A DNA stretch of 64,000 nucleotides from Bordetella genomosp. 12 (GTDB lineage Bacteria > Pseudomonadota > Gammaproteobacteria > Burkholderiales > Burkholderiaceae_B), in NCBI RefSeq assembly GCF_002261355.1, contig NZ_NEVU01000002.1, positions 620,001 to 684,000 on the forward strand. Reading direction: 5' to 3'. Position 1 is the first letter of the stretch, and every line of letters starts with the position of its first letter. The position numbers and the translations under genes are program-made. A model generated the notes under the pieces. That model made no database searches, was not told the origin of the DNA, and saw nothing but the letters and a program-made list of their open reading frames with translations. Below, piece after piece: positions 38,529 through 48,297 of this stretch.

Positions 38529-40196
38529 ATGGCTGAGCCGACCGATACGCCGGACACTCCGTTGGGCAAGGTCAAGGTGACCAAGAAACAGCGTTCGCGC
38601 GTTTCCTGGATCTGGCTGGTCCCATTGGTGGCCGCGCTGGCGGGCCTGTCGCTGGTCGTGCGGACTTGGATGCAATCCGGGCCCGAGATCACCATTGAGT
38701 TCAACACGGCCGAAGGGCTGGAGGTCGGCAAGACCCAGTTGCGCTTCAAGGACGTGACCATCGGGACGGTCAAGGGCATCCACTTCAACGAGGATCGCAG
38801 CAAGGTCGTGGTCGAGGCCGAACTGGCCAAGGAAGTGCAGAACATGGCCCGCGAGGGCACGCTTTTCTGGGTCGTGCGGCCTCGTTTGGGAATCAGCGGC
38901 GTGTCCGGTCTGGGTACCCTGTTGTCCGGCGCCTATATCGGCGTGGACGCCTCGGGCGATCCCAACGACCTGGAGCGCAAGGCCACCAAGCTGCACTTTG
39001 TCGGGTTGGAAACACCGCCGCCGGTCGAACACGACCGTCCCGGCAAGCGCTTCGTGCTGCGCGCCTCCGATCTGGGGTCGCTCGATATCGGCTCGCCCGT
39101 CTATTACCGGCGCATCAGCGTGGGCCAGGTCATCGGCTATTCTCTGACCGACGACGGCAAGGCGGTGGATGTGCAGGTGTTCGTCGATGCGCCCAATGAC
39201 CGCTACGTCACCGAGGGCGCGCGCTTCTGGAATGCCAGCGGCGTGGATTTTTCCGTCAATGCTGAAGGGCTGAAGGTGCGCACGCAGTCGCTGGTGTCCG
39301 TGGCTGTGGGCGGCGTGGCCTTCGAGAACGTGGTCAGGCGCGAAAGCGGCGAGGCCAAGGCCGATACGCAGTTCCAGCTCTACGGCAGCGAAGCTAACGC
39401 CAAGGCCAATACCGACGGCACGCCCTTCCGTATCCGCATGCGTTTTGATCAGTCCGTACGCGGCTTGTCCGTGGGCGCACCGGTCGACTTCCAGGGCATC
39501 GTCCTGGGCGAGGTCACGCAGGTGGCTATCGACTTCGACGGCAGCAACAAGCGCTTTTATGGCGTGGTCGACGCGACCATCTATCCGGAGCGCCTGGGCG
39601 GGCTGTTCGACGAAATCGTCCAGAGCGTGGAGCGCGATACCGGCAGCAAGGACCTGGCGCCGGGCCGCACGCTGGGCGTACTCGTGAAGTACGGTTTGCG
39701 CGCGCAATTGCGTTCGGCCAATTTGCTGACCGGCCAGATGTATGTGGTGCTGGATAACTTCCCGTCGGCCAAGCCCGTCAAGTACGAGCCCACCGAGCCG
39801 GCCAACATTCCCACCATCCCGGGCCAGTTCGACCAGTTGCAGGAGCAGATCGGCAGCATCGTGGCCAAGATCGAGAAGATTCCGTTCGATCAGATCGGGC
39901 AGGATCTGCGCACGACGCTGGCCAACACCTCCAAGCTGATGACACGTCTGGACAAGGATCTCGCACCCGGCGCCGCGGCCATGATGAAGGAGGCGCGCCG
40001 CTCGATGGAGCAGATCAACGAGTTGCTGTCTTCGGATTCTCCGCTGCAGCTCAACGCCGACCGCTCCATGCAGGAGCTGTCGCGCGCGGCTCGGGCATTG
40101 CGCAATCTGGCGGATTACCTGCAAGCCAATCCCCAATCCCTGCTGCGCGGCAGAGGTGAAGATCCTATCCCCGGCTCCGGCTCCGTCAGGAACTGA
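38529..40196 (+). CDS. pqiB: MCE-domain protein PqiB (intermembrane lipid transport)
   Basis: 555 residues. A cytoplasmic N-terminus and one membrane helix (about 26-46, WIWLVPLVAALAGLSLVV) precede three MCE domains; the first is GPEITIEFNTAEGLEVGKTQLRFKDVTIGTV. A C-terminal helical segment (SIVAKIEKIPFDQIGQDLRTTL onward) probably forms a channel tube, as in E. coli PqiB. It bridges the periplasm with PqiA in the inner membrane and the lipoprotein PqiC. Confidence 0.92.
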   Translation: MAEPTDTPDTPLGKVKVTKKQRSRVSWIWLVPLVAALAGLSLVVRTWMQSGPEITIEFNTAEGLEVGKTQLRFKDVTIGTVKGIHFNEDRSKVVVEAELAKEVQNMAREGTLFWVVRPRLGISGVSGLGTLLSGAYIGVDASGDPNDLERKATKLHFVGLETPPPVEHDRPGKRFVLRASDLGSLDIGSPVYYRRISVGQVIGYSLTDDGKAVDVQVFVDAPNDRYVTEGARFWNASGVDFSVNAEGLKVRTQSLVSVAVGGVAFENVVRRESGEAKADTQFQLYGSEANAKANTDGTPFRIRMRFDQSVRGLSVGAPVDFQGIVLGEVTQVAIDFDGSNKRFYGVVDATIYPERLGGLFDEIVQSVERDTGSKDLAPGRTLGVLVKYGLRAQLRSANLLTGQMYVVLDNFPSAKPVKYEPTEPANIPTIPGQFDQLQEQIGSIVAKIEKIPFDQIGQDLRTTLANTSKLMTRLDKDLAPGAAAMMKEARRSMEQINELLSSDSPLQLNADRSMQELSRAARALRNLADYLQANPQSLLRGRGEDPIPGSGSVRN

Positions 40197-40200
40197 TTCC

Positions 40201-40854
40201 ATGAAACCCATACGTCTCTGCGCTCCGCTCCTTCTGCTGTCCCTGCTGGCGGCATGCGGCAGCTCGTCTCCGGCGCGTTATTACACCTTGCAAACGCCCG
40301 CCGCCAAGGCGGAGCCGGCGGCCGGTAATCCCGGTTTCATGATCGAGGTGCTGCCGGTCATCGTGCCGGCGCAGGCCGACCAGCCGCAGATCATGCTGCG
40401 TACCGGTCAGGGCAGTATCGCGCCGTTGTACTCCGAGCGCTGGAGCGCGCCTTTGGGTGATGAGCTTCGGTCGGCGCTTTCCGACGGCCTGACGCGCGAT
40501 CTCGGCGTGCTGGATATCCGGGTGGTGCGCCCGACGGTGGCCTCGCCGGTCTGGCGGGTGCAGACCGACGTGCAGCGCTTTGACGTCAGCGAACAGGGGC
40601 CTGCCGTGCTGGATGTCACCTGGCGGGCGCGTCCCATCAACGTCAAGGGCCAGGCGCTGATCTGCCGCAGCATCGTCACCATGCCTGCGTCGGGCACGGA
40701 CATCCCCCGCCTGGTGGCGGCGCAACAACAGGCCGCGGCCTTGTTGGCGCGAACGATCGCCTCAGGAATTCGCCACGGCGGCCAGACCGCTGAACCGGCC
40801 GGGCCGGAAGTCGTCATGCAAGGTTGTACGGCCTTGTCCGACTCGCTGAGTTGA
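40201..40854 (+). CDS. pqiC: PqiC/YmbA-family outer-membrane lipoprotein
   Basis: 217-residue lipoprotein. The signal peptide ends in the lipobox LLAAC (Cys19), and the ABC-type transport auxiliary domain starts at ARYYTLQTP. The ATG is 4 bp after pqiB; an upstream in-frame extension lies inside pqiB. It anchors the Pqi complex at the outer membrane. It is the last gene of the operon. Confidence 0.88.
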   Translation: MKPIRLCAPLLLLSLLAACGSSSPARYYTLQTPAAKAEPAAGNPGFMIEVLPVIVPAQADQPQIMLRTGQGSIAPLYSERWSAPLGDELRSALSDGLTRDLGVLDIRVVRPTVASPVWRVQTDVQRFDVSEQGPAVLDVTWRARPINVKGQALICRSIVTMPASGTDIPRLVAAQQQAAALLARTIASGIRHGGQTAEPAGPEVVMQGCTALSDSLS

Positions 40855-40860
40855 GAACGA

Positions 40861-40911
40861 GGTTAACCAGTCTATTTTCAGGGTTAACCAGTATTCCGAA
40901 CGGGTTGCAAC
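40861..40911 (+). promoter_or_regulatory. Candidate PutA operator region
   Basis: GGTTAACCAGT occurs twice, at 40861-40871 and 40882-40892, spaced 21 bp (two helical turns). GTTGCAAC at 40904-40911 contains the PutA recognition hexamer GTTGCA on both strands. The region lies directly upstream of putA, whose product has a ribbon-helix-helix domain, so autoregulation is likely. Confidence 0.5.
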
Positions 40912-40997
40912 TTACTTAGCATTCGGTTCTACCGCCCGGCCGGTACAACTGCGAGCAGTCGCGGTTGCCGGCAGCGGTATCGAGGACGCGAAACGCT

Positions 40998-43900
40998 ATG
41001 GCAAGCACCACCCTGGGCGTCAAGGTTGATGACGCACTGCGAGATCGCCTGAAGGCGGCCGCCCAAAAGCTTCAGTGCACGCCGCATTGGCTGCACAAAC
41101 AGGCCTTGGTCGCCTATTTGGAAAAAATCGAACGCGGCCATCTGCCGCCGGAAATGGCGCATCTTGGGCGCGACGATGAGGGCACGGAAGAATCTTTCGA
41201 CGCCGGCCCGACCCCGCCCTTCTATGAATTCGGCCAGGATGTTCAGCCGCAGTCTGTGCTGCGCGCGGCCATCACGGCTGCCTATCGCCGCCCCGAGCCC
41301 GAGTGCGTGCCCTTGTTGCTGGGGCAGGCGCGTATGCCGCAACTGGAGAAAATCCACGCCATGGCTGCCGGGCTGGTGCAGACCTTGCGCGACAAGCGCA
41401 CCGGGGGCGGCGTCGAGGGGTTGATCCAGGAGTTCTCGCTTTCCAGTCAGGAGGGGGTGGCGCTCATGTGCCTGGCCGAGGCGCTGCTGCGCATCCCCGA
41501 TCGCGCCACGCGCGATGCGCTGATTCGCGACAAGGTCGCCCGCGGCGACTGGCGGTCGCACATGGGCGGCTCGCAATCCTTGTTCGTCAACGCCGCGACC
41601 TGGGGCTTGATGATCACCGGCAAGCTGGTGGCCGTGAGCAGCGAGCAATCGCTATCGCGGGCCTTGACCCGTTTGATCGGCAAGGGGGGAGAGCCGCTGG
41701 TGCGCAAGGGCGTGAACATGGCCATGCGCATGATGGGCGAGCAATTCGTGTCCGGCCAGACAATCTCCGAAGCCCTGGCCAACAACCGCAAACTGGAAGC
41801 CCGGGGTTTTCGCTATTCGTATGACATGCTGGGCGAGGCGGCCACCACGGCGCAGGATGCCGATCGCTACAACGCGGCTTACGAGCAAGCCATCCATGCC
41901 ATCGGCAAGGCTGCGGCCGGGCGCGGGATTTACGAAGGCCCGGGTATCTCCATCAAGCTGTCGGCCCTGCATCCGCGCTACGCCCGCGCGCAGCGCGAGC
42001 GCGTCATCCGCGAGCTGCTGCCGCGCATCCGGCACCTGGCCATTCTCGCGCGCCAGTACGACATCGGGCTGAATATCGACGCCGAAGAGGCCGACCGCCT
42101 GGAGATTTCGCTCGATCTGCTGGAGGCCCTGTGTTTTACCCCCGAGCTGGAGGGTTGGAGCGGCATCGGTTTTGTGATTCAGGCCTATCAGAAGCGCGCG
42201 CCATTCGTCATCGATTACGTGGTCGACCTGGCCCGGCGCAGCGGTCATCGCCTGATGATCCGCCTGGTCAAGGGCGCTTACTGGGACAGCGAAATCAAAC
42301 GTGCGCAGGTCGACGGGCTGGAGGGCTATCCGGTCTACACGCGCAAGGTCTACACCGACGTGGCCTATCTGGCCTGCGCCCGCAAGCTGCTTGCCGCCCC
42401 GGAGGCGGTCTATCCGCAGTTCGCCACTCACAATGCCTACACGGTGGCGGCCATCTACCACCTGGCCGGGCAAAACTACTATCCCGGCCAATATGAGTTT
42501 CAGTGTCTGCACGGCATGGGTGAGCCGCTGTATGACGAGGTGGTCGGTCCGCTGGCTCAGGGCAAACTCAATCGTCCTTGCCGTATCTACGCGCCCGTTG
42601 GCACGCACGAGACGCTGCTGGCCTATCTGGTACGCCGCCTGCTGGAAAACGGCGCGAATACGTCTTTCGTCAATCTGATCGGCGACGACAGCATTCCGGT
42701 CGAGCAACTGGTGGCCGATCCGGTGCAAACGGCGGCGCGCATCGTGCCGCTAGGCGCTCCGCACGAGAAAATTCCCCTGCCGCGCGAGCTTTATGGTCCG
42801 GCGCGCGCCAACTCGGCCGGCCTGGATCTGTCCAACGAGCATCGGCTGGGATCGCTGTCGGCGGCCCTGCAGGCCGGCGCCGCGACGCCTTGGCGCGCCA
42901 TGCCTTTGCTGGGCGAGGCTGAGCCTGGCTGGGATGAGTCGCGTGCGATGGACGTGCTCAACCCGGCGGACCAGCGCGATGTCGTGGGGCGTGTCATCGA
43001 GGCTGATGAGCGCACCGTCGAGGCGGCGCTGCGCGCGGCGGCCAATGCCGCGCCGATCTGGCAGTCCACTCCGGTGCAGGAGCGGGCCCAATGTTTGCGC
43101 CGCGCGGCGCAATTGCTGGAAGAGCAGATGCAGACGCTGCTCGGCCTGATCGTGCGTGAAGCGGGCAAGACGCTGGCCAACGCCATTGCCGAAGTGCGCG
43201 AGGCGGTGGATTTTCTGCGCTATTACGCCGACCAGGTCGAGCGTGAGTTCGACAACGATACGCATCGGCCGCTGGGGCCGGTGCTGTGCATCAGCCCCTG
43301 GAACTTCCCCTTGGCCATTTTCACCGGCCAGGTGGCCGCCGCCTTGGCGGCCGGCAATACGGTATTGGCCAAGCCGGCCGAGCAGACTCCGCTCATTGCC
43401 GCGCAGGCGGTGGGGATTCTGCGCGCGGCCGGCATTCCGCCCGGTGCCGTGCAGCTCTTGCCGGGGCGGGGAGAAACCGTGGGGGCGCAACTGGTGGCGC
43501 ATCCGATCGTGCGCGGCGTCATGTTCACCGGCTCGACCGAGGTGGCGCGCCTGATCGCGCGGCAACTGGCCGACCGCCTGGACGATCGCGGCCATACCAT
43601 CCCGCTCATCGCCGAAACCGGCGGCCAGAACGCGATGGTGGTGGATTCTTCCGCCCTGGCCGAGCAGGTGGTCGCGGATGTGCTGATTTCGGCATTTGAT
43701 TCGGCCGGGCAGCGTTGTTCGGCCTTGCGCCTGCTTTGCGTGCAGGAAGATAGCGCCGACCACGTCATCACCATGCTGCGCGGCGCCATGCGCGAGTTGC
43801 GCATGGGCAATCCGGATCGGCTCAGTACCGATGTGGGGCCGGTCATCGATCCCGAAGCGCGGCAGAACATCCTGCGGCATATCGACGCGATGCGCAGCGC

Positions 43901-44804
43901 CGGACACGAAGTCGTGCAGATAGACGGCGCGCCGGAGTGCCGGTTTGGCAATTTCGTTGCGCCCACCTTGATCGAGATTGCCGCCGTCGCCGAGCTCAAG
44001 CGCGAGGTGTTCGGGCCGGTACTGCATGTGCTGCGATACGCGCGCGACGACCTGGACCGCGTCATCGAGGACATCAACGCCACGGGTTATGGTTTGACGT
44101 TCGGGGTGCATACGCGCATCGATGAGACCGTGGCGCGGGTGGCCGAATCGGTGCAGGCGGGCAATATTTACGTCAATCGCAATATCGTCGGCGCGGTCGT
44201 GGGGGTGCAGCCGTTTGGCGGCGAGCATCTGTCCGGAACCGGCCCCAAGGCGGGCGGGCCGCTTTATCTCTATCGCCTGTTGTCGCTACGGCCGGCCGGC
44301 CTGCCGCCGGCGCTGGCCGGGGCGGGCGAGATGCCCGTGGATGTGTCCTTGCCCGGCCCGACCGGCGAGACCAACACCTATCGGGCCGAGCCGCGCGGGG
44401 CGGTGTATTGCGTGGCCGCCACGGCGCTGGGCGCGCGGGCGCAATGGGAGGCCGCGCGCCTGACCGGTAATCTGGCCTGGTTCGCGGATACCCCGGGCGC
44501 GCGCGAATGGCTGGCTTCGCTGGATCCGGCCCTGCGCGATGAGCGGGTTGCCGTGCTCGAAGACAGCGAAGTCGACGCGGCGGACTTTCAGGCCGTCCTT
44601 TTCGAGGGCGACGGCGATGCGCTGCGGCACCTGAATCAACGCATTGCCCGTCGCGAAGGACCCATCCTGGCCGTGCACGGCTTGAGTCCGGATGAGGTGG
44701 CTGCCGGCGTGGCCTATGCGCCCGAGCGCCTGCTCAATGAACGGGCAATCAGTATCAACACCGCCGCCGCGGGCGGCAATGCCAGTCTCATGACCATAGG
44801 TTGA
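40998..44804 (+). CDS. putA: Trifunctional proline dehydrogenase / P5C dehydrogenase / repressor
   Basis: 1268 residues. A ribbon-helix-helix DNA-binding domain (TTLGVKVDDALRDRLKAAAQKL, residues 3-47) precedes an FAD-linked proline dehydrogenase barrel (RLVKGAYWDSEIKRAQVDG, YPQFATHNAYT), then the aldehyde dehydrogenase with SPWNFPLAIFTG, the glutamate in AETGGQNAM and the nucleophile cysteine in SAGQRCSALR. It oxidises proline to glutamate at the membrane and represses itself when proline is absent. The length is close to E. coli PutA. No putP is adjacent; a branched-chain amino-acid-type ABC transporter follows. Confidence 0.95.
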   Translation: MASTTLGVKVDDALRDRLKAAAQKLQCTPHWLHKQALVAYLEKIERGHLPPEMAHLGRDDEGTEESFDAGPTPPFYEFGQDVQPQSVLRAAITAAYRRPEPECVPLLLGQARMPQLEKIHAMAAGLVQTLRDKRTGGGVEGLIQEFSLSSQEGVALMCLAEALLRIPDRATRDALIRDKVARGDWRSHMGGSQSLFVNAATWGLMITGKLVAVSSEQSLSRALTRLIGKGGEPLVRKGVNMAMRMMGEQFVSGQTISEALANNRKLEARGFRYSYDMLGEAATTAQDADRYNAAYEQAIHAIGKAAAGRGIYEGPGISIKLSALHPRYARAQRERVIRELLPRIRHLAILARQYDIGLNIDAEEADRLEISLDLLEALCFTPELEGWSGIGFVIQAYQKRAPFVIDYVVDLARRSGHRLMIRLVKGAYWDSEIKRAQVDGLEGYPVYTRKVYTDVAYLACARKLLAAPEAVYPQFATHNAYTVAAIYHLAGQNYYPGQYEFQCLHGMGEPLYDEVVGPLAQGKLNRPCRIYAPVGTHETLLAYLVRRLLENGANTSFVNLIGDDSIPVEQLVADPVQTAARIVPLGAPHEKIPLPRELYGPARANSAGLDLSNEHRLGSLSAALQAGAATPWRAMPLLGEAEPGWDESRAMDVLNPADQRDVVGRVIEADERTVEAALRAAANAAPIWQSTPVQERAQCLRRAAQLLEEQMQTLLGLIVREAGKTLANAIAEVREAVDFLRYYADQVEREFDNDTHRPLGPVLCISPWNFPLAIFTGQVAAALAAGNTVLAKPAEQTPLIAAQAVGILRAAGIPPGAVQLLPGRGETVGAQLVAHPIVRGVMFTGSTEVARLIARQLADRLDDRGHTIPLIAETGGQNAMVVDSSALAEQVVADVLISAFDSAGQRCSALRLLCVQEDSADHVITMLRGAMRELRMGNPDRLSTDVGPVIDPEARQNILRHIDAMRSAGHEVVQIDGAPECRFGNFVAPTLIEIAAVAELKREVFGPVLHVLRYARDDLDRVIEDINATGYGLTFGVHTRIDETVARVAESVQAGNIYVNRNIVGAVVGVQPFGGEHLSGTGPKAGGPLYLYRLLSLRPAGLPPALAGAGEMPVDVSLPGPTGETNTYRAEPRGAVYCVAATALGARAQWEAARLTGNLAWFADTPGAREWLASLDPALRDERVAVLEDSEVDAADFQAVLFEGDGDALRHLNQRIARREGPILAVHGLSPDEVAAGVAYAPERLLNERAISINTAAAGGNASLMTIG

Positions 44805-44969
44805 GCGTCCGAAAAATACCGGGTTAGCCCGCAGCTTGTCCTCGGGTTATCTCCAATAGTCGTCCGGGTTGCACTACGAGGAAAATCCGGTCGCACCGGC
44901 TGAGCGGCCACGTAGCACGGCACTCAGCAATTCACCCCAGGGCCAGGCGGTCTTGGGGAATAACCAGCC

Positions 44970-44992
44970 CACCCGCGCCACAAGCGCGGGTG
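44970..44992 (+). repeat. GC hairpin upstream of livJ
   Basis: CACCCGCG / CGCGGGTG, an 8-bp perfect stem with a 7-base loop, about 40 bp before the livJ start. It has no T-run. It could be a leader hairpin or the end of the putA message. Confidence 0.45.
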
Positions 44993-45032
44993 CAAGAAGC
45001 CAGATTCAGTACGTCATCACGGAGGAAACACC

Positions 45033-46178
45033 ATGACGTTGCGCACCCCAATCAAGCTGCTGGCCGCGGGTATCGCCGCTGCCTGCGTTACGAGCGTGGC
45101 TCAGGCCGCCGATATCAAGTTCGGCTTTGCCGCCCCGCTGACCGGCCCCCAATCGCATTACGGCGAAGATATGCAGAATGGCCTGACATTGGCCATCGAA
45201 GAGGCCAACCAGAAGGGCGTCCAGGTCGGCGGCAAGCCGGCCAAGTTCGTGCTGGTGTCGCGCGACGATCAGGCCGACGCGCGCGTGGCCGTGCAAGTGG
45301 CCCAGCAACTGGTGGATGAGGATGTCAATGGCATCCTCGGGCACTTCAACTCCGGCACCACCATTCCGGCCTCGCGCGTCTATCACGACGCCGGCCTGCC
45401 GCAGATCTCCATGGCCACCTCGCCCGAGTACACCAAGCAAGGTTACGAGACGACCTTCCGCATGATGACCAGCGATACCCAGCAAGGCGGGGCGGTGGGC
45501 AAGTTCATGGTGGAGAAGCTCCACGCCAAGAAAGTGGCCCTCATCGATGACCGCACGGCCTATGGCCAGGGTCTGGCCGACGAAGTCGAGAAAGCCGTCA
45601 AGGCCGCGGGCGGCCAGATCGTGCGCCGCGAGTACACCACCGACAAGGCCAATGATTTCACCTCCATCCTGACCAACATCAAGGGCGTGGCGCCCGACGC
45701 CATTTTCTACGGCGGTCTGGATGCGCAGTCCGGTCCCATGAAGCGTCAGATGCAGACGCTGGGCCTGAAGGCGCCGCTGGTTTCCGGAGAAATGACCCGC
45801 AGCGATACCTTCATCAAACTGGCTGGCGACGCCGCCGAGGGCACGTACGCCTCGCTGGCCGGCGTGCCGCTGGACAAGATGAGCGCGGGCAAGGACTTCG
45901 CGCAGCGTTACCAAACCCGGTTCAAGAAGGCGCCGGGCGTCTACGCGCCCTATGCTTACGACGGTGCCTGGAACATGATCAGCGCCATCGAGAAAGCCGG
46001 TTCGGCCAAGCCCGAGAAGTATCTGCCGGAGCTGGCCAAGCTCAACCGCAAGGGCGCGACCAGCGAACACATCGCCTATGACGCCAACGGCGATCTGAAG
46101 GAAATCTCGGTCACCCTTTACCAAGTCAAGAATGGTAAGTGGGAAATGGTCGAGACCATGGTCAGCCAGGCGCAGTAA
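45033..46178 (+). CDS. livJ: Branched-chain amino-acid-type ABC transporter substrate-binding protein
   Basis: 381 residues. The signal peptide is cleaved near AQA-ADIKFG, and the periplasmic LivJ-type domain begins FGFAAPLTGPQSHYGEDMQNGLTLAIEEAN. It delivers substrate to LivHMGF. Family members bind Leu/Ile/Val but also proline, GABA or aromatic acids; its place straight after putA makes proline or a relative worth testing. GGAGG lies 9-10 bases upstream of the ATG. Confidence 0.9.
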   Translation: MTLRTPIKLLAAGIAAACVTSVAQAADIKFGFAAPLTGPQSHYGEDMQNGLTLAIEEANQKGVQVGGKPAKFVLVSRDDQADARVAVQVAQQLVDEDVNGILGHFNSGTTIPASRVYHDAGLPQISMATSPEYTKQGYETTFRMMTSDTQQGGAVGKFMVEKLHAKKVALIDDRTAYGQGLADEVEKAVKAAGGQIVRREYTTDKANDFTSILTNIKGVAPDAIFYGGLDAQSGPMKRQMQTLGLKAPLVSGEMTRSDTFIKLAGDAAEGTYASLAGVPLDKMSAGKDFAQRYQTRFKKAPGVYAPYAYDGAWNMISAIEKAGSAKPEKYLPELAKLNRKGATSEHIAYDANGDLKEISVTLYQVKNGKWEMVETMVSQAQ

Positions 46179-46294
46179 GCCTGGTCAGGCGGCGCCGCAG
46201 GGCGCCGCCGCCGGGCGCCATGCTCGTCCGGCTGGGCTCATCCAGCCCCGTCCTTGCAGTGACGGCTTTTCCGCCCCTCTTTACCGCGGGTAGT

Positions 46295-47224
46295 ATGGAT
46301 ATCTTCATTCAGCAACTCATCAATGGCCTGACACTGGGCAGCGTCTATGCGCTGGTCGCGCTGGGCTACACGATGGTGTACGGCATCATTGGCCTGATCA
46401 ACTTCGCCCACGGCGATGTCGTCATGATCGGCGCGATGACGGCCACCATGATCGCCGCCTCCCTGGTTGGCGCCGATGCCAATACGTCGGCTTTCGCGGT
46501 GCTGGGCCTGGGCCTGCTGGTGGCCGTGCCGCTGTGCATGGCGGTAGGCTGGACCGCCGAGCGCGTGGCCTACCGGCCGCTGCGCCGCGCCCCGCGCCTG
46601 GCGGCGCTCATCACCGCCATCGGCGTGTCCATCATCCTGCAGAACCTGGCCATGATGGTCTGGGGCCGCAACTACCTCAATTTTCCGCAGATCCTGACGC
46701 CCCAGGTGCTGGATGTGCTGGGCGCGCGCATCAGCACGCTGCAGATCGCTATCGTGGTGATCGCCGCGGCGATCATGGGGGCTTTGCTCCTGGTGGTGCA
46801 CAAGACCCGGCTGGGCACGGCCATGCGGGCCACGGCGCAGAATCGCGAAGTCGCCGGCCTGATGGGGGTGAACATCAATACCGTGATCTCCGCTGCCTTT
46901 CTCATCGGTTCGGCGCTGGCCGCCGTTGCCGGCATGATGGTCACGACCTACTACGGCGTGTCGCAGTACACCATGGGATTCATGCTGGGCCTGAAGGCCT
47001 TCACCGCGGCGGTGCTGGGCGGTATCGGCAACCTGGTGGGCGCCATGTTGGGCGGCTTGCTGCTCGGTGTGATCGAGGCCCTGGGTTCGGGCTATATCGG
47101 CGATCTGACGGGCGGCTTTCTGGGCAGCCACTACCAGGATGTATTCGCTTTCGTGGTGTTGGTCCTGGTGTTGATTTTCCGTCCCTCGGGTCTGCTGGGC
47201 GAACGGGTGGGAGACCGCGCATGA
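46295..47224 (+). CDS. livH: Branched-chain amino-acid ABC transporter permease LivH
   Basis: 309-residue inner-membrane permease starting MDIFIQQLINGLTLGSVYALVALGYTMVYGIIGLINFAHGDV, the LivH signature. About eight hydrophobic helices are present. The upstream open frame (from 46139) overlaps livJ and is discarded. It ends in the ATGA overlap with livM. Confidence 0.92.
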   Translation: MDIFIQQLINGLTLGSVYALVALGYTMVYGIIGLINFAHGDVVMIGAMTATMIAASLVGADANTSAFAVLGLGLLVAVPLCMAVGWTAERVAYRPLRRAPRLAALITAIGVSIILQNLAMMVWGRNYLNFPQILTPQVLDVLGARISTLQIAIVVIAAAIMGALLLVVHKTRLGTAMRATAQNREVAGLMGVNINTVISAAFLIGSALAAVAGMMVTTYYGVSQYTMGFMLGLKAFTAAVLGGIGNLVGAMLGGLLLGVIEALGSGYIGDLTGGFLGSHYQDVFAFVVLVLVLIFRPSGLLGERVGDRA

Positions 47225-48297
47225 GCACCAGAAAGATTCCGCTTTCGACCTTGCTGGGCATCGTGCTGATCGGTGTGGTGCTGGCCGTGCTGCCTTTCGT
47301 GCTGGGCATGGCCGGGCAGAGCTGGGTCCGCATTCTCAATTTTGCGCTGCTCTATGTGATGCTGGCCTTGGGCCTGAATATCGTGGTGGGCTTTGCCGGC
47401 TTGCTGGATCTGGGCTATATCGCGTTTTATGCGGTGGGCGCTTATACCTGGGCGTTGCTGGCCTCGCCGCATTTCGGGCTGCATCTGCCGTTCTGGGCCA
47501 TCCTGCCCATCGCGCTGCTGCTGGCCTGCATTTTCGGTGTGTTGCTGGGTGCTCCCACCTTGAAGCTGCGCGGCGACTATCTGGCCATCGTCACGCTGGG
47601 TTTCGGCGAGATCATCCGGATTTTCCTGAACAATCTGAACGCGCCGATCAACATCACCAATGGGCCGCAGGGCATCAACCGCATCGACCCCTTCAAAATC
47701 GGGGATTTCAATTTCGGGCGCACGGAAACCTTGCTGGGTCTGCGCATCACCGGGCCAGAAAAGTACTACTACCTGCTGGTCCTGCTGACGCTGATCATCG
47801 TGCTGGTGTGCGCGCGCCTGCAAAATTCGCGCATCGGCCGGGCCTGGGAAGCCATCCGCGAGGACGAAATCGCCGCCAAGGCCATGGGCATCAACACGCG
47901 CAACATCAAGTTGCTGGCCTTCGCAATGGGGGCGTCTTTTGGCGGTGTGGCCGGCGCGCTCTTCGCGTCGATGCAGGGTTTCGTCAGCCCCGAGAGTTTC
48001 AGCCTTACCGAGTCCATCTCCGTGCTGTGCATGGTGGTTCTGGGAGGGATGGGCAACATCCCGGGCGTCATCCTCGGGGCCATCATTCTGGCGGCCTTGC
48101 CCGAGTTCCTGCGCGCGGTGGTCGAGCCCGCGCAGAATTTCCTGTTCGGTTCGGTGGTGCTGGATCCGGAGGGCATACGCATGCTGCTGTTCGGCCTGGC
48201 CATGGTGTGCGTGATGCTGTTCCGCCCGGCCGGTTTGTGGCCGTCTGCGGTGCGCAAGCGTGAGCTGGCCGCCACTGGCCGGGGAGGTGCCGCATGA
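47221..48297 (+). CDS. livM: Branched-chain amino-acid ABC transporter permease LivM
   Basis: 358-residue permease. LNFALLYVMLALGLNIVVGFAGLLDLGYIAFYAVGAYTWALL is the family hallmark, and the EAA-like loop is in GRAWEAIREDEIAAKAMGINTRNIKLLAFAMGASFGG. The ATG overlaps the livH stop; a much longer open frame upstream lies inside livH and is not real. It is coupled to livG by a second ATGA overlap. Confidence 0.92.
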   Translation: MSTRKIPLSTLLGIVLIGVVLAVLPFVLGMAGQSWVRILNFALLYVMLALGLNIVVGFAGLLDLGYIAFYAVGAYTWALLASPHFGLHLPFWAILPIALLLACIFGVLLGAPTLKLRGDYLAIVTLGFGEIIRIFLNNLNAPINITNGPQGINRIDPFKIGDFNFGRTETLLGLRITGPEKYYYLLVLLTLIIVLVCARLQNSRIGRAWEAIREDEIAAKAMGINTRNIKLLAFAMGASFGGVAGALFASMQGFVSPESFSLTESISVLCMVVLGGMGNIPGVILGAIILAALPEFLRAVVEPAQNFLFGSVVLDPEGIRMLLFGLAMVCVMLFRPAGLWPSAVRKRELAATGRGGAA

